NCBI GenBank assembly: GCA_963678705.1
Contig: OY783213.1
Coordinates: forward strand, 12,218,451 to 12,282,450
DNA length: 64,000 bases
Direction of reading: 5' to 3'
DNA from: Panorpa germanica
Lineage: Eukaryota > Arthropoda > Insecta > Mecoptera > Panorpidae
A program made the position numbers and the translations under genes. Position 1 is the stretch's first letter. Every line of letters begins with the position of its first letter. Below are positions 12,154 to 24,614 of the stretch, in pieces. The notes under the pieces are model-generated. The model searched no databases. It was not told the DNA's origin and saw only the letters and a list, made by a program, of their open reading frames with translations.

Positions 12154-13253
12154 TTAAGGAGCTTCAGTAGATGGTGGTGTAGGAGTTGTAATTGTTGGTG
12201 GTGTAGTTGTTGGTGTAGTAGTAGTTGGTGTAGTAGTTGTTGGTGTAGTAGTTGTTGGTGTTGTAGTTGTTGGTGTAGTAGTAGTTGGTGTAGTAGTAGT
12301 TGGTGTAGTAGTAGTTGGTGTTGTAGTTGTAGGTGCTGTAGTTGTACGTCGAGGATGGCATGGTGGCTTTGGTTTTTTCTTTCCATGTTCACCACCTTTC
12401 TTAAAAGTTTCTAATTTGTTGTCGCTCTTCGGCTTCTGCGATTGATGGTCTGATTCATTATGTTCGTTGTTATTTTCCTTGAAATTGATTAAAATATTTT
12501 GTGAATATTCTAAAGATATTTGTTTACTGCTAGTTCATTAGTTATACAGTGTGGTATTCAATGGAGCCATATTTTCTGTATTATTGTGAATTGTTGTGTA
12601 TTTGAATAAATGTAATGGAAGCTACACTACTTTTTATTACAATCAACCAATTTCTTTACAAACACATTTCAAAATGCAATGCAAAGTGAGGATTGGAAAC
12701 GAATTACCGCGAGAGTGCAAAAGTGAATTTGATGTGTAGAAACATATGCAGACGTATAATTACGAATAATTTAACTTCTCAAATAAATTAATTAAAAGTA
12801 GCGGGATTATCCCGCTAAGCACAGTTACTTGCATTTAAGGTTTATCTAACATAACTAAAATTACTTGTTACGTAAATGCCCCTACTAAATATACGAGGTT
12901 CCGTGACCTATTTTTTGCTTTTGGTTTTCTGAAGAAAACTTTAAGAATTATAAAATTTCAAGAAATTTTTTTTAAGGATTAAAAATAATAAATAAAAAAA
13001 TTCAAGATAATAAATCCCTTTTAGATTAAATATAAGTTTCACTTCATAAAATATTACATGAATGTAAGGTAACAAAGGTAGGTGCCAACAATACATTCAG
13101 CTGATGAAATATACAATTAATTAATTAATGTAACTATACTGACAATAGCCAAGTCAAAATAAAATAACTTTAAAAAATAAAACTCACCACATGTTTGGCC
13201 AAGGTGGACCAACATAGCACGCCAATGATTATTAAAAGTGTTAATTGCTTCAT
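12154..13253 (-). CDS. Secreted Thr/Pro-rich mucin-like protein, left copy (2 exons)
   Basis: Exon 1 is 13253-13188 and exon 2 is 12477-12154; the 710-bp phase-0 intron has donor GTGAGT and acceptor TTTCAAG. The protein is 129 aa. Residues 1-19 ([19 protein letters not shown]) form a clear signal peptide. A hydrophilic Asn/Glu/Lys-rich segment with a single Cys (PPCHPRR) follows, then a Thr/Pro domain: TTTAP, eight perfect TTTTP units, TTTPP, ending in PPSTEAP and TAA. Such Thr-rich repeats are usual sites of mucin-type O-glycosylation, so a secreted slippery or adhesive protein (saliva, gut, cuticle, glue) is the likely class. That role is inferred from composition; I recognise no specific family. 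It pairs head to head with the right copy at 19860-20940. The start is fixed by the signal peptide and a TATA/Inr just upstream. A Thr-rich stretch in another frame continues past the stop. Confidence 0.72.
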
Positions 13254-13270
13254 CTTCTTACGATAAGTGT

Positions 13271-13301
13271 AATGATAGACTATTAAGCACCGCCTTATAT
13301 A
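13271..13301 (-). promoter_or_regulatory. TATA box and initiator of left mucin-like gene
   Basis: Reading the minus strand, TATATAAGG begins at 13301. An arthropod initiator TCATT has its A(+1) at 13273, 28 nt downstream. The ATG at 13253 follows after about 20 nt of 5' UTR. The spacing is that of a canonical TATA/Inr core promoter, usual for strongly expressed tissue-specific genes. Confidence 0.68.
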
Positions 13302-15606
13302 CCACTTATTTTTTGTTTTTTTCGCCACTAATTGAAGACAATATTGTTCCCATGCAAATATATTTTAATTTATATCAATTGCAATTAACCTGCAGTGTCA
13401 GTGCCGTAATCAGTGGTTTTCCTTCGTTACTTTAATTACTACTTTGACGAAGTAATTTTTGCAAATGATAGTCGTATAATTTCTATGGCCATACTGCCAG
13501 AAGTCTATGTATGGTACAAAACAATAATTTTCTTTTTTTAAACGTGAAACTTAAACTTATGAAGGCTGAAATCTTGCAACACCATTATTTCCTTATTTGG
13601 TTATTGTGTAAGATATGCAAAAACATTAAAAAAGTAAATAAATAAACTTTTTTAAGTGGGTTACTTACAATTTTCTTTAGATATTTCTAGTAACTCACAT
13701 TTAATATCTAGAAATTTTCATAGTGCCTCTTACTTAACTCATGGTTGTCACAAAATTTAATTAACATGACCAGTTAAAGAGAAATTACAGGTTCGACACA
13801 TAGTGAAATAATAATACTTCCTAATACAGCACTGTTATATTCATTAAAAATATTAAAATTATGTTTTTATTGAATTTAATAATCAATTTATAATGTAAAT
13901 GCTAATAATTATAATCGCTGTTAAGAAAATAAATATAATTAATTTTGTATATCTTGTATTTGTAATTAGAAGACAAAAATATTTACTTTGATTATAATAT
14001 TCATTTAATAATGCAATGCAGATTTCATTAAAAATATTGTTTTCAATAATAGTTGCATGTAATTAAAATATTTTGAACGTGGCAAAAACAATTTATGCAA
14101 TTTTTTTTTTAGGTGATATAATTTAACAATCTATGAAAATTTAAATAATAATAATTGGTTGATGAATCATTGAGATTCTTAAAATTTATGTGCATTATAA
14201 AATTTGCCCGCGAAACGCGGTTATTTAAATAGCAATTACAAAAATTGTCTTTTATGTAAAAAATGTTACCTAATAGATAACGTTCTGTGTCTTAATTTGT
14301 CTTTAGTCTTAAAGAATATTCTTGCAAGCAATAAAAAATTATTTAAGTATCCTTTAGACTCAATTTAATTACATCATGAAGGAGATGGAAACATCCTTAG
14401 TCGTTATTGCTTAAAAAATGCTGCCGGCAGTATTATTTTTGACAGTGCTGCGAAAGAAAAACCTAAGAAAAAGGCGTCTAAAGCATTTCTTCGAGAAATT
14501 TTTTTAATAGTGTAGTTATAAATTGTTCGACACGTACTACGCACATGCAACTGAACTTTTGAATCAGATTTCTCCACGACAACATCCTTAAACGAAATTC
14601 AATGGTATTTAAATGTATAAAGGATTAATATTTGCTTTGAAAAAGGTTTGCTTTTATAATTCCAAACACACCAAACTATTTTATTATTTCACAAAAAGAT
14701 TATCACATTTTTCATGAAATATAAAATAATAAAGGTTTATGTAAAAGGTAACTTTTATGTAAAATAAACCTTAAATTCACTAAATTATGTCTAATAGAAA
14801 TAATCTAATTATTTTCCACCCTGTACATAGTTACTTGTCTCATTGTATTGTACTTGTACATTGTACCCAACGCATATGTCTGTGCAGATTCTGTTAAATT
14901 CGTTTATAACGGATTAGTGTAATCCTTTTTTAAGACGTGGTATAAACGCTGACTGTTTAATGTGGACCGGTTCGAGTCTTTTACACTGGAACACAATTAC
15001 ACAGCGCAACCGCTAGAGCACGCTACGCCAGCTGAATGCACCACAGCAAAGAACCTTCTAAAGCAAAAGCTTCATCCCTAGCCCGACTCGAGCTTAATGC
15101 TTTTGTAAACTATCCTTCGTTTTATGTTATTATTTTATAACTTTGTGCATCATTTACGTTAATGACGTCATTGTATCATGTTCTTAATAAATTAACAAAT
15201 AATTAAACAAAACTTGGAAACGTGCTTTGTTTGTAACTCGCTTAATTATTGGGATAAATATAAGAGTACATTGATAGAAACAAATAATATTACAAATTTA
15301 AAAAAATATCTACATAATTGTTTATATTTGTCTGTTGGATTCTTTGTAATACCTTGGCATACATCCCCGGGTATGGAAAATTATAAAGTAAACAAATTAT
15401 TCACATTACACATTTCATAGTAACGGTTGTTACATTTAGAAGTTTTGCTGAACAGAACTGTAGCCTTTGGAAAATAATTGATCTATGTCGAATCGGTCAT
15501 TACTTAAATTTCGTTTTAACGTTTTTTCATTCGTTTCTGATCTATAAATGATTATTTAAGCAGTTAGTGTATAATTTTTATACTTAGCGACAGTTCTTAA
15601 GTAAGC

Positions 15607-15831
15607 GGCCTATTTTGTAACTACTTACTTGACTTCTGTTAAATACTGATGATTTTTCAAAGCCCTATAATTTACAAATTAAGTTACTTATGCCAGATTC
15701 AAGATATGGTATTCATTTTGGTCTTCTGATAGTTTTGTGTAAACATACATAGCATTGTTTACAAAATACAGGCCTTTGAACAATCGTCAGAAGTTAACAG
15801 ACGTCAGGAAAGCAGTTACAAAATAGGAGCC
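15607..15831. mobile_element. Palindromic MITE
   Basis: The first and last 60 or so bases are imperfect inverted repeats (GGCCTATTTTGTAACTACTT and the reverse of GGCTCCTATTTTGTAACTGC, then both arms with GTCTGTTAA-like blocks). Total length is about 225 bp with no coding capacity. It lies in the spacer of the mucin-gene inverted duplication. Confidence 0.65.
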
Positions 15832-16977
15832 TTAATCTCAGCATTCATTTAATCTTATGTCACTAAACTAATACAATTATTTATAATATTTCATCTTTTT
15901 TATTTTTCATTAATCCAATAAAAAATCCAATAAAATACAATAATTTTTCTTTTTAAAAACTTCTATTAAATCTTGTAACAATAATTAATGTATTGGAACG
16001 TGGCTAGACTTTACCGGGGCGTAGATAAAATATAAAATCCGGACTTCCCACTCTTCTATGTACATATTTCTAAATTAAGAGAAGAATTAGCTATCACTTG
16101 AAATCAATGCTATCCTATAGCGCGGATTAATCTTTCTGCAGACCTGTTTCAAGCAACAAAAATTAAATTATATCTACTCTTAATTATTCTCCCGGAATCA
16201 ATTTCACCGATTGAATCCGGGTCGCTTACACTTCCCTTTCTTGTCTATTGGTGAATCCAGGCCTGGACATACCGTATACTACTACTACTACGAGTACATC
16301 TGCAACAGCGCGAAACTTACCTTACAATAAAGTTACCCGCGGCTTCACAAGATTTGACAGTTTCAAAAAGTTTCACTTTCCAGGTAACTTTCAAAAACTT
16401 TACTTTATAATTTAAGATTTTAATTTGACAATTATGACACAAAACTATTTTATATTAAACTTAAACTTGCAAAAAACAAACTTTCTTGTTTTTGATATCC
16501 AATTACCATCCATCCAGAAAATAAACAAAATTAAATAATGCCATACGTTTACTTTATGTAAAAATAAAAGCATTTGTTATATGAAAATATATTATAATGT
16601 GTATGCTTATTGATTCTAGTGGAAAACGGAAACTAAAAGATGAATGAGCTTAACCAAAAGCGTCTAAACGTGCTTTTAAAGTCTATGAAGTCATTAAATT
16701 ATCTGGCCATTTCATTTCCTCATACACATTATTTTGATTCAGTTGGATTAAGAATAAGTAAATTCAATTATATATTCTGTTTTGCTTTTTGGAAAATGTT
16801 TTAAATTGTAAGCTGTTTGTAGGAAACGGAGACTATCAATCCACAAATTCTAATTTAACTCCAGTTTTAACCATTTTACATGATTTCTACCAGAATGATC
16901 ATTCAATGACGGAATTACTAGAGTATTAAATTGTTTTTGTAAAATGCCTAATAGATTATGAGTTTGAGAAAGGTTTT

Positions 16978-17063
16978 GTCTAATATAACAAATGTTATCT
17001 TTCACGTAAACAATGTCACCTAATGTACAACGTTTTGTGACATAATTTGCTGCTTTTTGGAAC
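16978..17063. repeat. Short interspersed repeat E, spacer copy
   Basis: Contains CACCTAATGTACAACGTTTTGTGACATAAT-type sequence (key parts TACAACGTTTTGTGAC and GCTGCTTTTTGG). Relatives are at 12825-12925 and 20193-20295 (inside the mucin introns), 41677-41755 (plus) and 44683-44768. A weaker one lies near 14250. Confidence 0.5.
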
Positions 17064-18930
17064 TAAATAATCCTTTTTGTACTAACCATACAACTTCTCA
17101 AGGATTTTTACTCCTTTAAACGTTTCAAAATCTTAAGAATTTTTTTAAAAAATAAAAAGCGTTTAGAATTGCTAGAAAATATTAAAGGGTTATTTAGGGC
17201 ATTCCAATTTTATGAACTCTATGCGTTTTGTACAAAAATCAACATTTTCTTATTTGTTAAAATGTTCAAATATACATAAAACTTTTTAATTTTATTTCCT
17301 GTGCTTCACGGAACATCTTTCCTTTAACACTCATACTCCCACAACTCTCTGACAAAACAACGCATTCTGTAATATCTAATTATATTCAGCTTGTAATGTT
17401 AAGTCCTTTTAATGAGTAATCCCTTAAATTAATTTGCCTCTTTTAGAAAATCAACATCAAATATTTTCTCGCGTCACGTTAAATCTCGTCTCGACGCCCG
17501 CTGCGGCGTCTTGTCGCTTATACTTAACTACGGAACGTCATAAATTTAAGATGTGTAATTATAATTTTATTAACCATGCTATTAGACTTAATTATAGTAG
17601 CCTGCAATTAGTATTTAGTCTAATTACTATTTATGAGTGTTGCTACACTTTATTTCCTTACTGTTTTGCCCATTTTATAGTCGTGATTTATTTTATATTA
17701 TTATTTTAAATAATATTAACAATAGGTCATTAGTTTTAGTCAACGTGACTTACTTTTATTGTTAATTTATTTTTAATATACCGGTTACTATAATTAAAGT
17801 ACCCAGTAAACAATTTGGTGAAGTGTCCTGTTTTGTGACGTTTCTATTACTATTGCATTTCAATTATAGTTCGCATCAACTTTATCTTCATTTGTATTCC
17901 GACAGGTGGTCTGGTTTCGCTATTTGTAGCCAATCGAATAGACATTTCATATGAACGACTGTGAGAACTGAACTGTATAAACTGAACAAAAAAATCATAT
18001 GCAAGTTCAATATGATGGCAAAGTGACTTTAAAATGTTTGACGGTAGAACTCCTCAAATTTTCAACTGCAATTTGCAACTGCGATTTGTACATTATTTTT
18101 TAAATTCCTTTAATATGAAAAACATATTAATATTATAAATTCTTTGGAATCTCTAGCTATCTGACACCACTCAAAAAATTAAAAGAAAAAATCTGATGAA
18201 TGTATTTTGAAAGTATCATTCTCTTATTTCTATCAATAAAATTTTTAATATTCTGATTTTATTTTTTGTTAACGCTTTTAAAGTACGTAATTAAATTTAA
18301 TAATACGGTAATCAACTTCATCTGCATCTTAAACATTTTCAAAATGTCATGAACATAAAGATTATGAAATGAGATTCTCATATCTGGATATTTTAATGCT
18401 TTACGGTAGATAATCATAAACGTTAAGTTTAAAGTCTACAGCGGCATTAACAGCGTTGCCGTATTTGTGTTAATTAAGGATATTCCCCTTCTTTGACAGT
18501 GATAACTACTATTAAGTATATCCATTTAATTTAGATTAGAACAAGATGTCAATTTGAGTTCGTTGGTATTCTTGGTGGGCCGCATAGAATATGTCCTGTA
18601 ACTAAATAATATGCTTTCAATAAAATACTCAACTATGGTAATACCATTAATAGTACCCATACAGAGTTGAATATGTTGGGCTCAGGTCCAAATGCATGCA
18701 ATTCCCGAGCCAACGTGGCCAAAACCAGTTAACAAGCAATCACGAACTTTACATGTCAATTAAAATAGTTTTAAAATAGAAACAAAAAACTAATTTTTAT
18801 ATTTGTGTGAAAAATAATGTAGATAATACAGATGCATCCATTGATTTAGAAAGAAATAAACCAGGATTTGCTATATATATGAACAAATATATTTAAGATA
18901 TTATAAATTTAAATTAAATAATAGTAATAT

Positions 18931-19072
18931 ACCTATGCCCTCTAAAAAATCTAGGTAGTGGTAGGGACTTAAGGTTCCAGAGTAGTCCGGCTCTGGCAGT
19001 TTACCGGCAAATGCGGACGACTCTGGAACCTTAAGTCCCTACCACTACCTAGATTTTTTACAGTACATAGGT
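18931..19072. repeat. Long palindrome (foldback) at the duplication breakpoint
   Basis: Arms 18931-18989 and 19014-19072 are inverted repeats of about 59 bp around a loop of about 24 bp. They are near perfect apart from a 6-bp mismatched patch near the outer ends. The core arm reads AAAAAATCTAGGTAGTGGTA onward. The transcript would fold into a long hairpin. It ends 11 bp before the right inverted-duplication arm and has no counterpart at the left arm. Confidence 0.85.
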
Positions 19073-19811
19073 GAAACGCGCATAATGAAATCTGCATTGC
19101 ATTATTAAATGAATATTATAATCAAAGTAAATATTTTTGTCTTCTAATTACAAATAGAAGATATACAAAATTAATTATATTTATTTTTTTAACAGCGATT
19201 ATAATTAGTGGCATTTACATTATAAATTGATTATTAAATTCAATAAAAACATAATTTTAATATTTTTAATGAATATAACAGTGCTGTATTAGGAAGTATT
19301 ATTATTTCACTATGTGTCGAACCTGTAATTTCTCTTTAACTGGTCATGTTAATTAAATTTTGTGACAACCATGAGTTAAGTAAGAGGCACTATGAAACTT
19401 TCTAGATATTAAATGTGAGTTACTAGAAATATCTAAAGAAAATTGTAAGTAACCCACTTAAAAAAGTTTATTTATTTACTTTTTTAATGTTTTTGCATAT
19501 CATACACAATAACCAAATAAGGAAATAATGGTGTTGCAAGATTTCAGCCTTCATAAGTTTAAGTTTCACGTTTAAAAAAAAAAAAATTATTGTTTTGTAC
19601 CATACATAGACTTCTGGCAGTATGGCCATAGAAATTGTACGACTATCATTTGCAAAATTACGTCGTCAAAGTAGTAATTAAAGTAACGAAGGAAAACCAC
19701 TGATTACGGCACTGACACTGCACGGTAATTGCAATTGATATAAATTAAAATATATTTGCATGGGAACAATATTGTCTTCAATTAGTGGCGAAAAAAACAA
19801 AAAATAAGTGG

Positions 19812-19842
19812 TATATAAGGCGGTGCTTAATAGTCTATCATT
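19812..19842 (+). promoter_or_regulatory. TATA box and initiator of right mucin-like gene
   Basis: TATATAAGG starts at 19812 and the initiator TCATT has its A(+1) at 19840, 28 nt later. The ATG is at 19860. The motif set and spacing are identical in the left copy, so the core promoter was duplicated intact. Confidence 0.68.
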
Positions 19843-19859
19843 ACACTTATCGTAAGAAT

Positions 19860-20940
19860 ATGAAGCAATTAACACTTTTAATAATCATTGGCGTGCTATG
19901 TTGGTCCACCTTGGCCAAACATGTGGTGAGTTTTATTTTTTAAAGTTATTTTATTTTGACTTGGCTATTGTCAGTATGGCTGCATTAATTAATTAAATGT
20001 ATATTTCATCAGCTGAATGTATTGTTGGCACCTAACTTTGTTACCTTACATTCATGTAATATTTTATGAAGTGAAACTTATATTTAAACTAAAAGGGATT
20101 TATTATCTTGAATTTTTTTATTAATTATTTTTAATCCTTAATAAAGCTTCTTGAAATTTTATAATTCTTAAAAAGGTTTTCTTCAGAAAACCAAAAGCAA
20201 AAAATAGGTCACGAAACCTCGTATATTTAGTAGGGGCATTTACGTAACAAGTAATTTTAGTTATGTTAGATAAACCTTAAATGCAAGTAACTGAGCTTAG
20301 CGGGATAATCCCGCTACTTTTAATTAATTTATTTAAGAAGTTAAATTATTCAGAATTATACGTCTGCATATGTTTCTACACATCTAATTCACTTTTGCAC
20401 TCTCGCGGTAATTCGTTTCTCATCCTCACTTTGCATTGCATTTTGAAATGTGTTTGTAAAGAAATTGGTTGATTGTAATAAAAAGTAGTGTAGCTTCCAT
20501 TACATTTATTCAAATACACAACAATTCACAATAATACAGAAAATATGGCTCCATTGAATACCACACTGTATAACTAATGAACTAGCAGTAAACAAATATC
20601 TTTAGAATATTCACAAAATATTTTAATCAATTTCAAGGAAAATAACAACGAACATAATGAATCAGACCATCAATCGCAGAAGCCGAAGAGCGACAACAAA
20701 TTAGAAACTTCAAAGGAAGTTAATGAACATGGAAAGAAAAAACCAAAGCCACCATGCCATCCTCGACGTACAACTACTAAAAAACCAACAACAACTACAA
20801 CACCAACAACAACAACACCAACAACTACAACACCAACTACTACAACACCAACAACAACAACACCAACAACTACAACTCCAACAACTACAACACCAACAAC
20901 TGGAACTCCTACAACTACTGAAATTCTTACCTACAGTTAA
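19860..20940 (+). CDS. Secreted Thr/Pro-rich mucin-like protein, right copy (2 exons)
   Basis: Exon 1 is 19860-19925 and exon 2 is 20638-20940; the 712-bp phase-0 intron starts GTGAGT and ends TTTCAAG. The protein is 122 aa. Exon 1 encodes the same signal peptide as the left copy. In the mature part the first 24 residues encoded by exon 2 (ENNNEHNE through KLET) are identical, then SKEVN replaces FKKGG. The repeat domain has TTTKKP, TTTTTP, six TTTTP units and TTGTP, and ends EILTYS-stop instead of STEAP-stop. The two paralogues thus differ in repeat number and C-terminus while the signal peptide and Lys-rich region are kept. Salivary glue or mucin-like function is inferred from composition only. 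The upstream TATA box and initiator place the transcript start about 20 nt before the ATG. Confidence 0.72.
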
Positions 20941-21522
20941 CTCAACTAATGAAGTACCCACAACTATAACAACTGAAACGCAGATGATTGCAACTACTGA
21001 AATATCCAACTTCAACAACAAATCAACAACAACTACTAAAAAAGCTATGATTATAAAAACTACTAAACAATTTGTGATGAACAACTTCAAAAATTTCCAA
21101 ATCTTTTATAACTTTAGAAGGGAAGTTCAAAAATAATTAAAAAGTTATTAGATAAATGTTAAGAGAAAAATATTTATAAAAGATTTTCTCATGTGCTCAT
21201 TCTTATCAACACTATCACTAGTTCAATTGCTGATGTCTAATCCTTAATATATTAGGAAGTTGTGTACTTAATTTGCAATGTCATGCATTTATAATTTATC
21301 TTAGTTTTTAATTCTTCAAATATCTATAAAGGCATATTTATAAAAGTTGAACAGCTTATTAATTTAGAATACTTTCGACCAAAGTTTTGCCGCAGTTTTC
21401 TTTGGCCCATTGAGCAAATGCTGAAAGATGCAACTTCTGCGAAATTGTGTTAATTTTTTTGACTAATTTTAGTTTAACTTAGCATTTTAAAAATTAATTA
21501 CTGAATTATTAAAATATTTAGA

Positions 21523-22902
21523 ATTAATAAATAATAATATTTATTTATAAATATTATTATTTCATAACTTTTGTATTTTTATCAATAAAAACTTATTTTG
21601 TGCCTAATAATCACCGTTCCGTTTATTATGACATGCCTCAATCCGTAAAATATTCCCCACTTTCAGGTGCACAAATAATTCAACTTTTTGGAGCCCACGC
21701 CAAAGACACTACATTCTTTCGAAAGCTTATAGTCTAAGATAAAAGTGTCTAAAACAGTTCTTCTTAATATTTATTTGTTTTAAAGTTATGAATTTTTTAA
21801 CAATATTCTGTGTTTTACGCGTTTTCACTATTTGTGAATTTTTATTAACAACGGTTTTAAACATTATACTTTGGCAACTTCTGGACTATGTAGTAGACAC
21901 TTCAAGCAGTAATCCAGAATTTTTTCAGATTCTTTGAAAGCTTAGAAAACTGGAAAAGCTCAACTGTTCCCTCAAAGACCCAGTGTACACACCGTGTCTC
22001 GAAAAATAGAGTGTTCACACTCAATTTTTTCAATATTCTTTAAATCCCATTATAGTATTCTACAGCTTATTTAAATATTTATTTGACTATAACTATTACA
22101 ACTCATAACTATTAAAACGCGATTGCACCAATTATTAATATATTTTAATATTTAAAATATATATTACCCCCACATTGCTTAATGGTGCTAGTTAAATTTT
22201 CACAGCAGATTTTCTATGTGTGAAAATAAATTCGAATCATAAAATGAAATATCCAGTTCCACATCAAGCAAAAAGTATTAAATTGATACTACAATACGTG
22301 CGTGTCCGAGAGAAATAAATTTCACTGTAACAAAAAGCTCGCAGATGATTTCGCAGGATCTTGTCTCCACCAATAAAACATTCGTTTTGTTTTATACGGC
22401 ACTATATACGAATGTACATACATACACCCTCTCCCCGTAAAGAACGTTACAAAATAAACGCTGCTGTTTTAATAAAAATAAAATATCTATGTACGAGTAT
22501 ACCATTTCAAGCAATTCAACAGATAGATAGAACCCAATGCAAGACAAAACACACAACAGATGCCTCTCGGTTTGGCGTAGCGCGTAGCCTAGTTCGCTTG
22601 TCACTCCTGGACGTCGGACGTTCTACTGCTCAGACAATGAAGACAAATGGACATCGCCACATGTGCTCAGGGTATATCCTTAAGTGTCGCACTCACCAAA
22701 AGTCACTTATTCTTAATGAAAAATAAAACGAGTATGCACACAAAAAAACAGGCATGTTACAGTTTTGTCTGTGCGATGAGTACTTTGAGCATTGGAGAAT
22801 AATATCCTTTACTGTTAGTGGGCTGTTACATAGTTCAAATATTGGTTGTGGTTCTCCTTTGAATAAGTAGGTATGTGTGATATTTGTATGACCCACTTGC
22901 AA
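21523..22902. other. No gene supported
   Basis: A patch of higher GC near 22560-22660 has overlapping frames on both strands but no splice or domain evidence. Confidence 0.45.
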
Positions 22903-23544
22903 ATGGGCGTGTGTACTCATTTTTTAGTGGTCGATTTTTCAATTGTTGATTGAAATTGATGTTAATAAATGTGTATTGGCGTGTCTATTTTATTAAATAT
23001 CTAAATGTCGACATGAGAGATATAGCAATTAAAAAGTTGAATTGTAGTATTAGCACTGGAGATGTCGGCCATTTGTATGACGTGAAATGCATTTTATAAG
23101 TCAGTTATTTGTTCATTAGGTCAGTGCTGTGGTAATGTTTTGTTAATAAGTTTTTACTTTATTTAACCCTGTTACGGCAGACATAATATTTATATTTTAT
23201 TGTTTCTCGAAATAGCTGTAAATAATATTTAAAATTTTAATATATAAATAGATATAGCAGAGATTAGGTTGAGAGTAAGGTTGGTAACCTGTAAACTTGT
23301 CAAAGTTCTGTCAAGAATATATCTCTTTTACGCTCTGTTGTATAAAAGAGATAGCAGTTGTGAGGTCTTATGCAGTTGGAATGTTGTACAACGTTTTTAA
23401 CGACCTTTTTAATTGTTAATATCTGTTTTAATTGTACATATAAGATGTTATTAAAAAGTAATTGAACATTTGAGGTTCTAGTAACCCACTTTATCAATAT
23501 ATAGTACACTTTTATAGAAATTAAGACATAGGACACAAGCCTCA
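22903..23544. mobile_element. GGGCTTGTGTCC-ended MITE (family B), copy 2
   Basis: Same orientation as copy 1. The left end has drifted (ATGGGCGTGTGTACTC) and the right end is GGACACAAGCCTCA. It belongs to a sub-group with the internal segment AACTTGTCAAAGTTCTGTCA plus TTGTATAAAAGAGATAGC, also seen in copies 4 and 6. Confidence 0.78.
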
Positions 23545-24060
23545 CTTCCCTTAATGTGGTATCAGTGTTACTGCTAACGTTATCTACGTTTGGTGAGTAC
23601 TCAGCTTAATACTGCGTTAAACATATAGCTACAGAACATTCTAGAATGTTACAGAATTCCAGAATGCCATAGAATGGCCGACGTGTGGGAGATTTATTTC
23701 TTGTTTCTGATAGCCTGAACACTAGCACCTAGGGTCGTAGGCTGTGTTGACAGCCACCCTAATATCTCACCCTCTAATGTATAAGAATATGTGGTGATGA
23801 GGGGAACTATAATACAATGGGGGGTGAGAGGATGACAAATACCACGTGCTGATGTGATTTGTGAATACAAAGCGGCTTAAGTATTGAGATGTGCGATAAC
23901 GAATTTAATTTAAAATTACATTTATTATATAAAAAAAGGAAAAGGTTATAGACAATTGGATTTGAAATAGAAATTCGATGGAATTGTCCGAGACAATATG
24001 GGACATGTCTTAACATGGAAATAAAGATGTGATACCATTTGCTTACTTACTATTAGTACA

Positions 24061-24614
24061 ATGGGCTTGTGTCCTATGTCTTAATTTCTATAAAAGTGTA
24101 ATATATTAACAATTAAAAAAGTCATTTCGCCTCTATAATTATTAAAGGGATTCAACGTAGTACAAACTTCCTAATGCATGTGACATCACAATCGCTACTA
24201 ACCTTACAGCTCATAAATCTCTGCTATATGTATTTATATATCAAAATATCAAATATTATTTACAGCTATTTCAAGGAACAATAAAATTTCAATATTATGT
24301 CTACCTTAGCAGGGTTAAATAAAATAAAAACTTATTATTCTTTGACTTGATTTGATTATTTCGACTACCAACAGCTACAAAACATTACCACTGACTGCAC
24401 TGACCTACTCAACAAATAACTGACGTTAAAATGCATTTCACGTTATACAAAATTCCATTTCTAGCGCTAAAACTACAATTCAAATTTTTAATTGCTATAT
24501 TTCCGTCAACATTTACATATTTAATAAAATAGACATGCCAATACACATTTATTAACAACAATTTCAATCAACATTTGAAAAATTGACCACTAAAAAATAA
24601 GGACACAAGCCCAT
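24061..24614. mobile_element. GGGCTTGTGTCC-ended MITE (family B), copy 3, inverted
   Basis: From ATGGGCTTGTGTCC to GGACACAAGCCCAT, in reverse orientation to copy 1 and shortened by an internal deletion after the TTCTATAAAAGTG segment. It is only about 0.5 kb from the inverted copy 2. Confidence 0.8.

Larger units (their letters stand above)
11555..14030. repeat. Left arm of 2.4-kb inverted duplication
   Basis: This arm is the reverse complement of 19083-21522 with small differences. Shared landmarks run from TAATGAAATCTGCATTGC (14030 side) to TTAAAATATTTAGA (11555 side). It includes the whole mucin-like gene, its promoter, intron and flanks. Similarity is high in introns and flanks too, so the duplication is recent or has been homogenised by gene conversion. 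Confidence 0.85.
14031..18930. other. Spacer of the inverted duplication, no gene seen
   Basis: Holds a palindromic MITE (15607-15831) and repeat E copies (about 14250 and 16978). Open frames of 60-90 codons (15214, 17434) lack any signal or family resemblance. Confidence 0.5.
19083..21522. repeat. Right arm of 2.4-kb inverted duplication
   Basis: Inverted copy of 11555-14030. It begins at TAATGAAATCTG (19083), 11 bp after a long palindrome, and ends near 21522, where the arms diverge into unrelated AT-rich DNA. It carries the plus-strand mucin-like gene. The spacer between arms is about 5.05 kb. Confidence 0.85.

Noticed and set aside
12064-12414. Cys/Trp-rich open frame on the plus strand (WCSSCWCS repeats), and its equivalent at 20710-21090 minus
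   Set aside because: It is the exact antisense of the TTTTP repeat exon; the repeat DNA keeps several frames open. The sense gene has signal peptide, promoter and splice sites.
13238-13435. 65-codon frame present in both duplication arms (also 19678-19875)
   Set aside because: It runs antisense across the mucin promoter and exon 1; its conservation follows from the duplication itself.
14966-14978. GGTTCGAGTCT, similar to a tRNA B box
   Set aside because: No A box at the right distance, no acceptor-stem pairing and no SINE-like copies in the window.
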